Origin: Methanoregulaceae archaeon
GTDB lineage: Archaea > Halobacteriota > Methanomicrobia > Methanomicrobiales > Methanospirillaceae
NCBI GenBank assembly: GCA_015660965.1
Contig: JACTVG010000001.1
Span: forward strand, 411,731 to 475,730
Reading direction: 5' to 3'
Length of the DNA stretch: 64,000 nucleotides
Shown: positions 24,586 to 33,491 of the stretch, one piece after another
How positions within the stretch are numbered: the stretch's first letter is position 1
How the letters are laid out: each line of letters begins with the position of its first letter
The notes under the pieces: generated by a model
The model's database searches: none
Told to the model about the DNA's origin: nothing
The model's input: only the letters and a program-made list of their open reading frames with translations
Translations under genes and position numbers: made by a program

Positions 24586-25367
24586 CTTTTCTTCCCCAAC
24601 GCTTTCTCAGGTTCTATACCTTCATGGACCACTTGGCAAAGTGCTCTTACAAATGCCCGTGGGTCATCACGCTGGAATGCATTCCTACCAACACACACCC
24701 CAGCACCGCCGGCGTTTACTGAATCATTGATGATTTTCAGAGTCTCAAGGTCCCCAGATTTCTCGCCTCCTGCGATAAAAACCGGAACTGAACATGCTTT
24801 TGTGATCTTACCGAACGATACGGGATCTCCTGTATAGTTTGTTTTGATCAGATCTGCCCCCAGTTCCTCTGCTACTCGAACACAATGACCTACCGATTGA
24901 GGTGAGTTTGGATCAATCCCTTTTCCTCTGGGATAGATCATAACAAGTAAAGGCATGCCCCAACGGTTACAGTCTTTGACAATTTTCCCGGCGGATTCGA
25001 GCATTTTTGATTCCTCTGGTGCACCAAGGTTAATGTGAATTGAGACAGCATCAGCACCTAGTGAAATTGCCTCTTCAACCGAACAGACGATTACCTTATC
25101 GTTTGGATCGGGGTTAAGTGAGGTACTACCAGAGAGGTGAACGATCAACCCAATATCCCGCCCCTTCCTTCGATGTCCCCTTTTTACCATCCCTTTATGG
25201 AGGACAATTGCATTTGCGCCTCCCTCGCTTACATCTGATATAACTTTGGTCATATCAAGCAGACCTTCAATCTGTCCCAATGTAAAACCGTGGTCCATTG
25301 GTACAATGACCGACCTGCCCGTGTTTCTATTCATAATTCTTTCAATTCTGATATCCTTTCCAATCAT
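24582..25367 (-). CDS. ADTH synthase (2-amino-3,7-dideoxy-D-threo-hept-6-ulosonate synthase), likely
   Basis: This 261-residue class I aldolase-like protein has P-M-D-H-G-F-T-L-G, I-H-I-N-L-G-A and the Schiff-base region D-L-I-K-T-N-Y-T-G-D, followed by I-A-G-G-E-K-S and the phosphate-binding G-V-C-V-G-R-N. ADTH synthase condenses a hexulose phosphate with aspartate semialdehyde and exchanges fragments through this Lys. It directly precedes and overlaps the DHQ synthase II gene, which is why I assign this copy to ADTH synthesis. A close paralogue lies just upstream; which of the two has which role cannot be settled by eye. Confidence 0.88.
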   Translation of the reverse strand: MIGKDIRIERIMNRNTGRSVIVPMDHGFTLGQIEGLLDMTKVISDVSEGGANAIVLHKGMVKRGHRRKGRDIGLIVHLSGSTSLNPDPNDKVIVCSVEEAISLGADAVSIHINLGAPEESKMLESAGKIVKDCNRWGMPLLVMIYPRGKGIDPNSPQSVGHCVRVAEELGADLIKTNYTGDPVSFGKITKACSVPVFIAGGEKSGDLETLKIINDSVNAGGAGVCVGRNAFQRDDPRAFVRALCQVVHEGIEPEKALGKKR

Positions 25368-25370
25368 TTC

Positions 25371-26162
25371 TTACACCTTCAATAGTTTCATTGCATCATC
25401 CACAGTTTTACCCTCATGTACTATACAAGCAGCCGCTCTGACGAACCGATCGGGCATCCTGTGCTGGAACGCATTTCTCCCAATCGAGATGCCTGCAGCG
25501 CCCCCGGCCATCGCCCCTTCTATCAGTTCAAGGGTTGTACGGTCATCGGTCTTTGAACCTCCGGCAACAACAACAGGTACTGGGCATCCTCTGGTTACTT
25601 CACGAAAGCTATCGGGGTCACCAGTGTATACTGTCTTTACAATATCGGCGCCAAGTTCTGCCGCAACCCTCGCTGCAAGTTTTACTTGATCAACATCATT
25701 TTCAATCTTAATTTTCTTTCCACGGGGGTACATCATAGCAAGAAGTGGCATACCCCACTCCATACATTCAACAGCGATAGTTCCGAGATCAGATAACATT
25801 CGTGCTTCAGAATCGGCACCGATGTTTATGTGCATCGACACCGCATCAGCACCCATTTTAAGGGCGTTGGTCACTGAGTTGACAAGCACTTTGTCATTGG
25901 GATCGGGACCAATTGCGGTACTTGCTGATAAATGAAGGATCAATCCCACATCCCGTCCACTTTGGCGATGCCCATAAAGTGCCAGCCCCATATGTCCGAT
26001 CACAGCATTCGCCCCCCCTTCTGCAACGAGGTTTACTGCTTGACCTAAATCGATTAACCCATCAATTGGACCATTGGATACTCCGTGATCCATCGGTACT
26101 ATGACGGTCTTTTTTGTGTTTCGGTTCATGATACGTTCAAGACGAATTCCTTTTCCTCTCAT
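25371..26162 (-). CDS. Class I aldolase paralogue: ADTH synthase or FBP/DKFP aldolase
   Basis: I choose ATG 26162, which has GGAGGGAGGA 7 bases upstream, giving 263 residues. The sequence is very similar to the next gene. It has [16 protein letters not shown], the Schiff-base Lys in [17 protein letters not shown] and G-I-S-I-G-R-N. In Methanocaldococcus two such proteins split the jobs of making 6-deoxy-5-ketofructose 1-phosphate (an FBP aldolase homologue) and ADTH. The tandem pair here fits that division. It is the promoter-proximal gene of the aromatic operon. Confidence 0.85.
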   Translation of the reverse strand: MRGKGIRLERIMNRNTKKTVIVPMDHGVSNGPIDGLIDLGQAVNLVAEGGANAVIGHMGLALYGHRQSGRDVGLILHLSASTAIGPDPNDKVLVNSVTNALKMGADAVSMHINIGADSEARMLSDLGTIAVECMEWGMPLLAMMYPRGKKIKIENDVDQVKLAARVAAELGADIVKTVYTGDPDSFREVTRGCPVPVVVAGGSKTDDRTTLELIEGAMAGGAAGISIGRNAFQHRMPDRFVRAAACIVHEGKTVDDAMKLLKV

Positions 26163-26507
26163 AACAAATCCTCCCTCCTGCATGCGCAGTCACTTCTTGC
26201 ACTACAGGAAAGAATTAACGATAGAAATAACTAAAATAGCGATACCAAATGCTATTTGAATTCAACATTTTTACAGAATTAAGTTTTGTGCATTGGTCGG
26301 GTGCTTCGCTAGCGGAGATAAAAGCATTCACCGGCGAAAAAACACTCACCTTGCATGTTTTTTTGTATGCAGGTAATTCTATTTAAAATAAACGGATTGA
26401 ATGGACAAAAGACGATTTGAACAAATATTCGTTTATATAATTTAAAATTATGATGAAAATTACTCTATTCTATTTTCAATAACTTTCTTTAGTATCAAGA
26501 TAATTTA
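26163..26507. other. Leader and promoter region of the aromatic operon
   Basis: This gap holds the start region of the aromatic operon (minus strand) and the end of the MBF1 gene. It includes the strong GGAGGGAGGA ribosome binding site at about 26170-26179. The rest is AT-rich with a small GC island near 26297-26330 (a weak CTTCGC/GCGGAG hairpin). I see no short ORF with a binding site and no Trp/Phe/Tyr-rich leader peptide, hence no sign of attenuation. No tRNA was seen. Confidence 0.5.
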
Positions 26508-27014
26508 TTATATCTTTTTTTTCTTGATCACGGTTAAATCCCCCAATGTTGGGGCGAGCTTGCTGGCAACTTTCTTTTCTGCTTCAGTAATTGTAGTTTC
26601 AACCAATCGAATGCCAAGTGTTCTCTCTAACTTCTTTCGGACATTGTCCTCGGGAATCAATTCACCTTTTTCAATCTTTTTAATGAGTAATTCACGTTCC
26701 TTCATTTGAAGGGCCAGGTCTTTCTGTGAGAGCCCTTTCTCCTGTCGTGCCTGTTTAATTCTCTCGCTATAATCATCGACAATCTCGCCCCCCATATAAT
26801 CAAAAAGATCTTTTTTTCTGCGGATTGGTGGGGTAACTGAAGGTCTTACCGAGGCGCTAGGCCCTGAAACGGGACGAATAATATCGGTTCGTTTTGGTTG
26901 TTGAACTTCAGTACCAAATTTTTCACATTTATTGCATACTTGCAGCTCCGCTCCTTCAACCCTGACCGTTTTAGGGATACCGCGGATCGTTTCCCCGCAC
27001 ATTTCGCACTGCAT
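26508..27014 (-). CDS. Multiprotein bridging factor 1 homologue (zinc ribbon plus HTH)
   Basis: This 168-residue protein has an N-terminal zinc ribbon with C-E-M-C and C-N-K-C, a flexible linker rich in Pro/Arg/Ser, and a Cro/C1 helix-turn-helix at about 85-145 (I-K-Q-A-R-Q-E-K-G-L-S-Q-K-D-L-A-L-Q-M). This is the architecture of archaeal MBF1, which associates with ribosomes and affects translation in some archaea. It starts 53 bases from the first PAN gene on the opposite strand, so the two share a short divergent promoter. Confidence 0.93.
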   Translation of the reverse strand: MQCEMCGETIRGIPKTVRVEGAELQVCNKCEKFGTEVQQPKRTDIIRPVSGPSASVRPSVTPPIRRKKDLFDYMGGEIVDDYSERIKQARQEKGLSQKDLALQMKERELLIKKIEKGELIPEDNVRKKLERTLGIRLVETTITEAEKKVASKLAPTLGDLTVIKKKKI

Positions 27015-27067
27015 AATCTCACAAACACTTTAAACCTGTTTTCCCTAAATATCTAATTGATTACACA

Positions 27068-28381
27068 ATGGGAGATATTCTCCATCAACCTCAGGATCCT
27101 CAAAATCCTGAAGATTTGTACCGTCTATACCGTTCCCTGTCTGAACAGCTTCGAGACCAAATGGTCCATATCGAGAATGACAAGCACGAGCTAGAAGAGC
27201 AGCTTGGCAAACGAATTCTTGATTTGGAAGCAAGAAATATGGAACTTCGAGAGCAAGTTCGGCAGAGCGAAGCGGATAAACGATATATGGAAACACAGAA
27301 GATCCGATATGAGCGTGAAGTCAGAAAGCTTAAGAGCGAAAGCGAACAACTTCGGAGTCCACCACTTATTATCGGTACCATCACTGATGTTATTGATACA
27401 AACCGTGTTATTGTGAGAAGTAGTGCCGGACCGCGGTTTCTTGTCCGAAGTTCACAGAATATAAATCCCGACGATGTTAAGCCCGGGGTCAGATGTACGC
27501 TTAATCAGCAGTCCCTGGCCATTGTGGAACTTTTGCCGACGAGCTTTGATGCTCAGGTTTATGGTATGGAGGTAGTTGATTCCCCGCAGGAGAGCTACAC
27601 TGATATTGGTGGTTTAGAAGACCAGATTACAGAGATCAAGGAAGCAGTTGAGCTTCCACTAAAACGGCCTGATCTCTTTATAAGGATTGGTATCGATCCG
27701 CCAAAAGGAGTACTACTTCATGGACCTCCAGGAACGGGAAAGACACTTTTAGCGAAAGCAGTTGCCCACGAGACAAATGCCCACTTCATGCGCGTGGTCG
27801 GATCTGAGCTGGTTCAGAAATATATTGGTGAAGGGGCACGACTCGTTCGTGAGCTTTTCGATTTGGCGAAAAAGAGAGCACCAACTATCATTTTTATTGA
27901 TGAGATAGATGCCGTTGGTGCCTCACGTACAGAAGCAAATACAAGTGGGGATCGCGAAGTCCAACGTACTCTTATGCAGCTACTTGCCGGAATGGACGGA
28001 TTTGAAAATCGTGGCGACGTAAAAATTATCGGTGCAACGAATCGAATTGATATTCTTGACCGTGCACTCCTTCGTCCAGGCCGGTTTGATCGTATAATTG
28101 AGATTCCCCTTCCGGATGTCAAAGGGCGATTATCTATTTTGAAGGTTCATACACGAAATCTAACCATGGATGATAGTGTGAAATTAGACGAGATTGCAGC
28201 ACTTACCGAAGGGAAGAACGGCGCAGATCTCAAAGCTATTTGCATGGAGGCTGGTATGTTTGCGATACGGAAGGAGCGAACATCCATCAGTCACCAAGAT
28301 TTCCTCTTAGCAATAGAAAAAGTTGCCTTGGATTTCAATCGCCATCGGCTTATTGAATCTGAAGGCGCGATGTTTGCTTAA
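27068..28381 (+). CDS. pan: Proteasome-activating nucleotidase, copy 1
   Basis: This 437-residue AAA+ ATPase unfolds proteins for the 20S proteasome. It has an N-terminal coiled coil (about 12-98), an OB domain (about 99-165), Walker A G-P-P-G-T-G-K-T, Walker B I-I-F-I-D-E-I-D and the R-P-G-R-F-D arginine-finger region. The last three residues are M-F-A. The HbYX motif that opens the proteasome gate normally has Tyr at the middle position, and here it is Phe. A second PAN with a standard tail is encoded about 570 bases further on the opposite strand. Confidence 0.95.
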   Translation: MGDILHQPQDPQNPEDLYRLYRSLSEQLRDQMVHIENDKHELEEQLGKRILDLEARNMELREQVRQSEADKRYMETQKIRYEREVRKLKSESEQLRSPPLIIGTITDVIDTNRVIVRSSAGPRFLVRSSQNINPDDVKPGVRCTLNQQSLAIVELLPTSFDAQVYGMEVVDSPQESYTDIGGLEDQITEIKEAVELPLKRPDLFIRIGIDPPKGVLLHGPPGTGKTLLAKAVAHETNAHFMRVVGSELVQKYIGEGARLVRELFDLAKKRAPTIIFIDEIDAVGASRTEANTSGDREVQRTLMQLLAGMDGFENRGDVKIIGATNRIDILDRALLRPGRFDRIIEIPLPDVKGRLSILKVHTRNLTMDDSVKLDEIAALTEGKNGADLKAICMEAGMFAIRKERTSISHQDFLLAIEKVALDFNRHRLIESEGAMFA

Positions 28382-28405
28382 GAACATTTTTTACTTTTTA
28401 TTGTA

Positions 28406-28909
28406 CTATCCTATCGTATTTTCTGGTGAATCGTCAGCTTCAATTATCTCAGGTTCTGCGACACCTGTTTCTTCTAATTCTTCTTCAGTACACCATATTT
28501 CCAGCATGGTATCAACACCGATGATATCCTGATGGTATTCTACAATTGTTGATTTTGGGGTCATCACAACCGCACTTATTAAACGACCGTTCTGAAACCC
28601 ATAGAGCCTCCGGAATGGCCAATCAGGAACAAGAACAGTCACACGCTCATAATAAACGTCTTGGGCTAGACTATGTGTGCAGAAAACACCTGTTCTGACT
28701 TCAAAAAGCACCTCACGGATGTACCGACGGATATACCACCGTAGTTCTGACACAAGAGAGAGTGCACTCCCTAACGATGCAACGGAAATATATACACCGC
28801 ATGGTTTCTTTTTTGGGTGATAGAACCGCAGTGCGAGTCTACTTGTCTCTGACTCAAAAAGAGTGTGATGGAGATCGATGCCTTCCCTCTGGATTAAAAG
28901 AACATTCAT
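28406..28909 (-). CDS. Conserved-looking protein of unknown function
   Basis: I do not recognise this 167-residue protein with certainty. It has alternating strands and helices, a stretch W-Y-I-R-R-Y-I-R-E-V-L-F-E-V, and a strongly acidic C-terminus (E-E-E-L-E-E-T, then E-I-I-E-A-D-D-S-P-E-N). There are no membrane spans and no metal motif. The ATG is not preceded by a clear binding site. It lies between the two PAN genes, in the same direction as PAN2, 40 bases after it. A proteasome-related role is possible by position only. Confidence 0.75.
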   Translation of the reverse strand: MNVLLIQREGIDLHHTLFESETSRLALRFYHPKKKPCGVYISVASLGSALSLVSELRWYIRRYIREVLFEVRTGVFCTHSLAQDVYYERVTVLVPDWPFRRLYGFQNGRLISAVVMTPKSTIVEYHQDIIGVDTMLEIWCTEEELEETGVAEPEIIEADDSPENTIG

Positions 28910-28949
28910 GGGTATGGCAAAAAATAGGTGTTGTTTCTTAATGGAATGG

Positions 28950-30110
28950 TTATGTATACATTCGGTTGTCTGTACCCATTTCGCTCTTTACCTTGTGCAC
29001 GGCATCAATGAAATCACTTCGCTCGATTGCTACGGCGTCACGACGAACTGCCATCATACCAGCTTCTCGACAGACAGCTTGTAATTCGGCTCCGGTTGAA
29101 TTTTCTGTCATGCGGGCAATCTCATTAAGGTCAATATTTGAAAGCTGCATCTTTGCGGAGTGGATTTTTAAAATCTCAAACCTACTAGCCAAATCTGGAA
29201 GCGGGATCTCGATAATCCTATCAAATCGTCCGGGGCGCAAAATGGCTAGATCCAGCATGTCGATACGGTTTGTGGCTGCCATAATCCGAACATCGCCTCG
29301 ATTATCAAACCCATCCATTTCTGCAAGTAGCTGCATTAAAGTACGCTGAACCTCAGCACTTCCTGAAGTTCCGTCATTCGTCCGCGTAGTCCCGACTGCA
29401 TCTATTTCATCAATAAAGACAATTGCCGGTGCACGTTCACGCGCAAGCATAAAAAGTTCGCGGACAAGCCCGGCCCCCTCTCCAATGAACTTGTGGACAA
29501 GCTCAGATCCAGACATCCTAATAAACGTCGCCTTTGCCTCATGAGCAACTGCTTTTGCGATCAGAGTTTTCCCCGTTCCAGGTGCACCATACAGAAGAAT
29601 GCCTTTCGGGGGTTCAACTCCAATACGTTTGAAGATCTCAGGTTTTGTCAAGGGATATTCGACGGCTTCTCTAACCTCTTTTATTTCGTTTTCGAGCCCT
29701 CCTATGTCTTTATACGAGATCTCTGGAGATTCTTCAAGTTCCATTAGTCTTACTCTTGAGTCAAAGATATTTCCGATCAGTTTTACAATAGAGAGCGCAT
29801 TATTTACTGCCACTTTTGCTCCGGGTTTCAAGAAGGGAAGCAAATCCTCACTTGCATGTGTCAGATACTCTTGATTATTACCCTGCTGACGGAGATAAAT
29901 CTCTCCTGTATCAAGAACATCAACAACTACCGCCACAAAGAGTGGCATTCTTTTTAGCTGGCTATTCTCTCGTCGAAGTTGGGTGTTCTCCTTCTGGAGT
30001 TCCTCTATCCGCACCTTAGCTTCGAGCACAGACGCCTCTAGTTCATTCAAATGGATTCTCAATTTGATATCATCTGGAGATGTGGCGTTATTTACGGCGC
30101 TCTCTTCCAT
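28950..30110 (-). CDS. pan: Proteasome-activating nucleotidase, copy 2
   Basis: I choose ATG 30110, giving 386 residues; a TTG at 30128 would add six. The protein has an N-terminal coiled coil (about 15-55), OB domain, Walker A G-A-P-G-T-G-K-T, Walker B I-V-F-I-D-E-I-D and R-P-G-R-F-D. It ends M-Y-T, a standard HbYX motif (hydrophobic-Tyr-any) for docking in the 20S alpha ring. Its coiled coil is shorter than in copy 1. Two PANs occur in haloarchaea and some methanogens and can differ in regulation or partner. Confidence 0.95.
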   Translation of the reverse strand: MEESAVNNATSPDDIKLRIHLNELEASVLEAKVRIEELQKENTQLRRENSQLKRMPLFVAVVVDVLDTGEIYLRQQGNNQEYLTHASEDLLPFLKPGAKVAVNNALSIVKLIGNIFDSRVRLMELEESPEISYKDIGGLENEIKEVREAVEYPLTKPEIFKRIGVEPPKGILLYGAPGTGKTLIAKAVAHEAKATFIRMSGSELVHKFIGEGAGLVRELFMLARERAPAIVFIDEIDAVGTTRTNDGTSGSAEVQRTLMQLLAEMDGFDNRGDVRIMAATNRIDMLDLAILRPGRFDRIIEIPLPDLASRFEILKIHSAKMQLSNIDLNEIARMTENSTGAELQAVCREAGMMAVRRDAVAIERSDFIDAVHKVKSEMGTDNRMYT

Positions 30111-30154
30111 ATGAATCTTATATCTCAATCTTCAAACATAAATTAGGTGTTATT

Positions 30155-30568
30155 TTGATAATCAGGGGTCGCGGGATTTGTCGAGGGATTGGTAGTGGTG
30201 AATTGCTTGTAAGTCCGGCACCGATTTCATTTCTCTCTGGTGTCGACCCGAATTCCGGGGATATTGTTGAAAAAGGCCATCCGCTTTTCGGACAAAATAT
30301 TGCAGGCAAAGTTTTTGTTTTTCCTTTTGGGAAAGGATCGACCGTTGGTTCTTATGTTCTTTATGCACTCAGCCGAAATGGTCATGCCCCCGCAGCTATT
30401 GTAAATCAGGAGGCAGAACCGATTATAGCTACGGGTGCAATTATTGGATCTATTCCCATGATTGACAGAATCGATGTACCACTTCACAAATTAAAAAATG
30501 GGACCCATGTAACCGTTAATGGTGAAACTGGTGAAATGGAGTATAATGGCGAGCTACAAAATAATTGA
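30155..30568 (+). CDS. Phosphomevalonate dehydratase small subunit (AcnX/DUF126)
   Basis: I place the start at TTG 30155, after GGTG, giving 137 residues that begin like other family members (I-I-R-G-R-G-I-C-R-G). The upstream frame to 30080 would overlap the divergent PAN2 gene. The protein has the swivelling-domain pattern P-I-S-F-L-S-G-V-D-P, K-G-H-P-L-F-G-Q-N-I-A-G-K and G-K-G-S-T-V-G-S-Y-V-L. With the large AcnX subunit it dehydrates 5-phosphomevalonate in the archaeal mevalonate pathway for membrane lipids. The large subunit is not in this window. Confidence 0.88.
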   Translation: MIIRGRGICRGIGSGELLVSPAPISFLSGVDPNSGDIVEKGHPLFGQNIAGKVFVFPFGKGSTVGSYVLYALSRNGHAPAAIVNQEAEPIIATGAIIGSIPMIDRIDVPLHKLKNGTHVTVNGETGEMEYNGELQNN

Positions 30569-30627
30569 TTTTCATTTTATTTGTTACGTGCGCAATTATC
30601 ATATGACTTTGACTCACATCTTTTGAT

Positions 30628-31086
30628 ATGCACTCCAATATACCTCTAATCCTCCTTATTTGCGTTGCCGTAGCTCTTGCCGGATGTAGCGGTACGCAAA
30701 ATTCTACGAGTACGAGTACTGTAACACCACAACCTGGATCGGGTTCGGATACTTGCCCACCAGGCGGATGCCTGGTTCCATCTCCAACAGATGTATTACT
30801 ACCTAATTTGGGTGTGACGGTTACTGTTAATCCAAAGGATTATGCGGGTATTATCGCTGTCACTTTCGATGGTGGGATGGGTATGGCCCATGTAACAACA
30901 ATTAATGTGAAATTTACACGGGCTGATGGAACAGTTCAAACAGTACCACTTGGGAATAAAAAAGGAGATGAAGTGGATCTACAAGGAACAAAGCAGACCG
31001 ATAGAGTAGAAGTGACCGTTTCAATGGATAATGGTCATGCCTACAAAGTCTTCGATGGTTTACTCCCATATCGCACAAGAGGCTGA
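30628..31086 (+). CDS. Putative surface lipoprotein, unknown function
   Basis: This 152-residue protein begins with a short signal peptide ending in V-A-L-A-G-C, a good lipobox with Cys at about 19. A Ser/Thr-rich linker (20-40) follows, and then a small beta-rich domain with G-V-T-V-T-V-N-P-K-D-Y and K-G-D-E-V-D-L. It is likely anchored outside the membrane by lipid. I do not recognise the domain. It stands alone between the AcnX gene and the radical SAM gene. Confidence 0.75.
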   Translation: MHSNIPLILLICVAVALAGCSGTQNSTSTSTVTPQPGSGSDTCPPGGCLVPSPTDVLLPNLGVTVTVNPKDYAGIIAVTFDGGMGMAHVTTINVKFTRADGTVQTVPLGNKKGDEVDLQGTKQTDRVEVTVSMDNGHAYKVFDGLLPYRTRG

Positions 31087-31154
31087 TAGTACCTATTCCA
31101 ATCCGCTTCTTTTTTGTAATCTTCTGTTGATTAAATGACCTTATTCCGAGTTAT

Positions 31155-32273
31155 ATGAAAGTCAACTGGCGACTGATCCATGCCGCACGCAACTCTTATG
31201 CTGCGCTCTATGCTGCATGCGAACAAACAGGTATCATCCTAAATCCCGTGGATGAACCTACTGGGGATGTTACCTGTTATTCACTCAACTCAATTAATGA
31301 ACCGATATTTCGTGACGAGATTAAAAATTCTGAATCCCTTACAATTGTAGGCGGCCCACATGCAACTGCCCGGTATTGGGACGTTGCTAACTATGTAGAT
31401 TACGTCATTGTTGGTGAAGGAGAGTACACTCTTCCAATTCTACTTAAGCGGATCGAAAAGGGAAATGATGTATCGGTACCAGGAGTTGCAACTAAAGACT
31501 CTTACATACCTGCAGACACAAATGTCAGACTTGATGCTTACCCTTCCTTTTCTCAGATGAAGGGATATGTTGAGATCTCTCGTGGATGTCCATTCACATG
31601 TGGTTTTTGTCAAACACCGCAAATCTTTGGCCACTGTATGCGGCATCGGTCCATCGATTCGATCGCATTATATGCCAATCGATACGAACACTCACGATTT
31701 GTAAGTCCGAATGCGTTTGCATACGGGTCTGATGGAATTCATCCCAGATTTGATAAGATTGAGCATCTGTTCCAGCATCTCAAACATAAAATTTATTTTG
31801 GAACTTTTCCCTCAGAGGTTCGCCCAGAATTCATCTGTGAAACGTCTGTTAATCTTGTGAAGAAATATTGTGCAAATACAAAAATCCACTTTGGTGCCCA
31901 GTCGGGAAGCAATGCGATTTTGCAGCGCCTGAAGCGGGGACATACTGTTGAGGATATTATCTCGGCTGTGGAACTCTGTCGAGATTACGAACTTATACCG
32001 ATCGTGGATTTTATTCTCGGATTTCCAGACGAGACCGATGAAGAACAGATTGAGACTACAAAGTTGATCTCTTGGGTAACAAAATATGGTATGGTCCATG
32101 CACACCGTTTTATGCCTCTACCCGGGACGCCACTTGCAGAGACACCAGCACGATCACTTTTACCAAAGACCGCGCAACTATTGGGGAAACTTGCTTTTTC
32201 GGGTAAATTAACGGGTTCTTGGAATGACCCTGAGATAAGGTTTTTTAAACGCCCTTCAAATGATATACCATGA
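31155..32273 (+). CDS. B12-binding/radical SAM protein of methanogen type
   Basis: This 372-residue protein has an N-terminal cobalamin-binding-like domain (about 1-125; T-I-V-G-G-P-H-A-T, then V-D-Y-V-I-V-G-E-G-E-Y) followed by a radical SAM core with C-P-F-T-C-G-F-C, the C-x3-C-x2-C cluster motif. The D-F-I-L-G-F-P-D-E-T-D strand is also typical. It matches the family of B12-binding-domain radical SAM proteins seen in methanogens (MJ_1487/MJ_0865 type). These are probably methyltransferases or ring-forming enzymes; the substrate is unknown. Its stop overlaps the start of the next gene by 4 bases. Confidence 0.88.
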   Translation: MKVNWRLIHAARNSYAALYAACEQTGIILNPVDEPTGDVTCYSLNSINEPIFRDEIKNSESLTIVGGPHATARYWDVANYVDYVIVGEGEYTLPILLKRIEKGNDVSVPGVATKDSYIPADTNVRLDAYPSFSQMKGYVEISRGCPFTCGFCQTPQIFGHCMRHRSIDSIALYANRYEHSRFVSPNAFAYGSDGIHPRFDKIEHLFQHLKHKIYFGTFPSEVRPEFICETSVNLVKKYCANTKIHFGAQSGSNAILQRLKRGHTVEDIISAVELCRDYELIPIVDFILGFPDETDEEQIETTKLISWVTKYGMVHAHRFMPLPGTPLAETPARSLLPKTAQLLGKLAFSGKLTGSWNDPEIRFFKRPSNDIP

Positions 32274-32911
32274 AAGATGTGCTATTGTTAGCAGATCTCC
32301 ACGGTCAATTCGGTCAATTAGATTCATTTCTAGAATTTTCACCGGAAGCTGTTTTTATTGCCGGGGATATCACCAATATGGGACCAGTGGATTCTGTCGA
32401 TGAAGTTCTTTCACGCATCGACGTGCCCTGTTTTGTTGTCCCGGGTAATTGTGATCCGCGAGAAATTATTGATACCATCGAACAATCTGATGCAATATGT
32501 CTCCACGGATCGCAGATAAATCTAGGAACGATGACAATAGCAGGGATTGGAGGATCAAATCCAACACCATTTGGTACACCATTTGAGCTCACAGATAAGC
32601 AGATTGACGATTTACTCCATAATACTTTGGGAAAGATGGAAAAATCAGTTCACAATGTACTGCTCTCGCATGCACCACCCTATGGAGTGCTTGATAAACT
32701 TGCTGGAGAACACGTCGGGAGTAAGAGCATTCGACGTCATATAAAATCGTTTGATCTCGTTTGTTGTGCCCATATACACGAACAGAGAGGATTAACGGAA
32801 CTCGATGGGGTCAAAATTATCAACCCTGGCCCTGCGATGATGGGTTACTGTGCAATGCTCCATTTCGGCAATGAACCAAAAGACATCAAAGTTGAGCTTC
32901 TCACTGTTTAG
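32270..32911 (+). CDS. Metallophosphoesterase (calcineurin-like)
   Basis: This 213-residue protein has the full set of metal motifs of calcineurin-like phosphoesterases: D-L-H-G, G-D-I-T-N-M-G, G-N-C-D, S-H-A-P and a final A-H-I-H-E. It belongs to the small archaeal YfcE/Icc-like group with two-metal active site. Activity may be on nucleotides or phosphodiesters. It is coupled by ATGA to the radical SAM gene. Its 3' end overlaps the 3' end of the CYTH gene by 11 bases, tail to tail. Confidence 0.9.
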   Translation: MKDVLLLADLHGQFGQLDSFLEFSPEAVFIAGDITNMGPVDSVDEVLSRIDVPCFVVPGNCDPREIIDTIEQSDAICLHGSQINLGTMTIAGIGGSNPTPFGTPFELTDKQIDDLLHNTLGKMEKSVHNVLLSHAPPYGVLDKLAGEHVGSKSIRRHIKSFDLVCCAHIHEQRGLTELDGVKIINPGPAMMGYCAMLHFGNEPKDIKVELLTV

Positions 32912-33437
32912 CTAGGAGCAACTCCAGATAGGAAGCTAGAATTGGTTCTTCTTTAATACCCAACTCTTTTGCAATCCAATTTATCCGTTCAATTGCATTC
33001 TCCATCTCGTTGTCGCTTGATAGTTCAATTTCAACAAAAGTACCGAGATTTTCGACAGAATCAAGCGAGACCATCGCATCTTGATATCGATAATTTTCCC
33101 GCAATTTATCGACTTCGGCGACACTTCTAAAACCTAATCTTTGGAGAATCAGTTCAAAAACGTCTCCGGAATTGATCGGAATATTCAGTTCCTCTCTGGC
33201 TTTGAGCTCCAGATTGGGTTGTTTGGGTCCTTTGTAGGTAAAAACTACGTCTCTCTTATTACTATTTTTATAACGGATTCTTAGTGCTTCATCGGTCTTT
33301 GCAAAATCACGATGAGGGGCATTATAGTAAATATCATGCTCTTTGACTTTATCCAAAAATACAGCTGATTGTTCAAGTAATCTCCGTCTGACAGGACCTA
33401 GTGATGTGACTTTGACTTTCAGCTCGATTTCTAGCAT
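32901..33437 (-). CDS. CYTH-domain protein (class IV adenylate cyclase/triphosphatase-like)
   Basis: This 178-residue protein starts M-L-E-I-E-L-K-V-K, the E-x-E-x-K motif of the CYTH triphosphate tunnel fold. Further conserved features are L-R-I-R-Y, K-G-P-K and the acidic F-V-E-I-E-L strand. CyaB-like archaeal members are named class IV adenylate cyclases, but many hydrolyse triphosphates such as ThTP or polyphosphate. It is monocistronic and convergent with the phosphoesterase. The exact substrate cannot be read from sequence. Confidence 0.9.
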   Translation of the reverse strand: MLEIELKVKVTSLGPVRRRLLEQSAVFLDKVKEHDIYYNAPHRDFAKTDEALRIRYKNSNKRDVVFTYKGPKQPNLELKAREELNIPINSGDVFELILQRLGFRSVAEVDKLRENYRYQDAMVSLDSVENLGTFVEIELSSDNEMENAIERINWIAKELGIKEEPILASYLELLLAKQ

Positions 33438-33491
33438 AATATACTACAAGTTTATCTATGCATGCTGTGACTTAATACAGGCAGGTGTTAA

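Noticed and set aside
24026..24730. Long open frame on the plus strand (234 codons)
   Set aside because: It is antisense to DHQ synthase II and ADTH synthase, is Ser/Thr/Pro-rich without any motif, and is a product of codon bias in the real genes.
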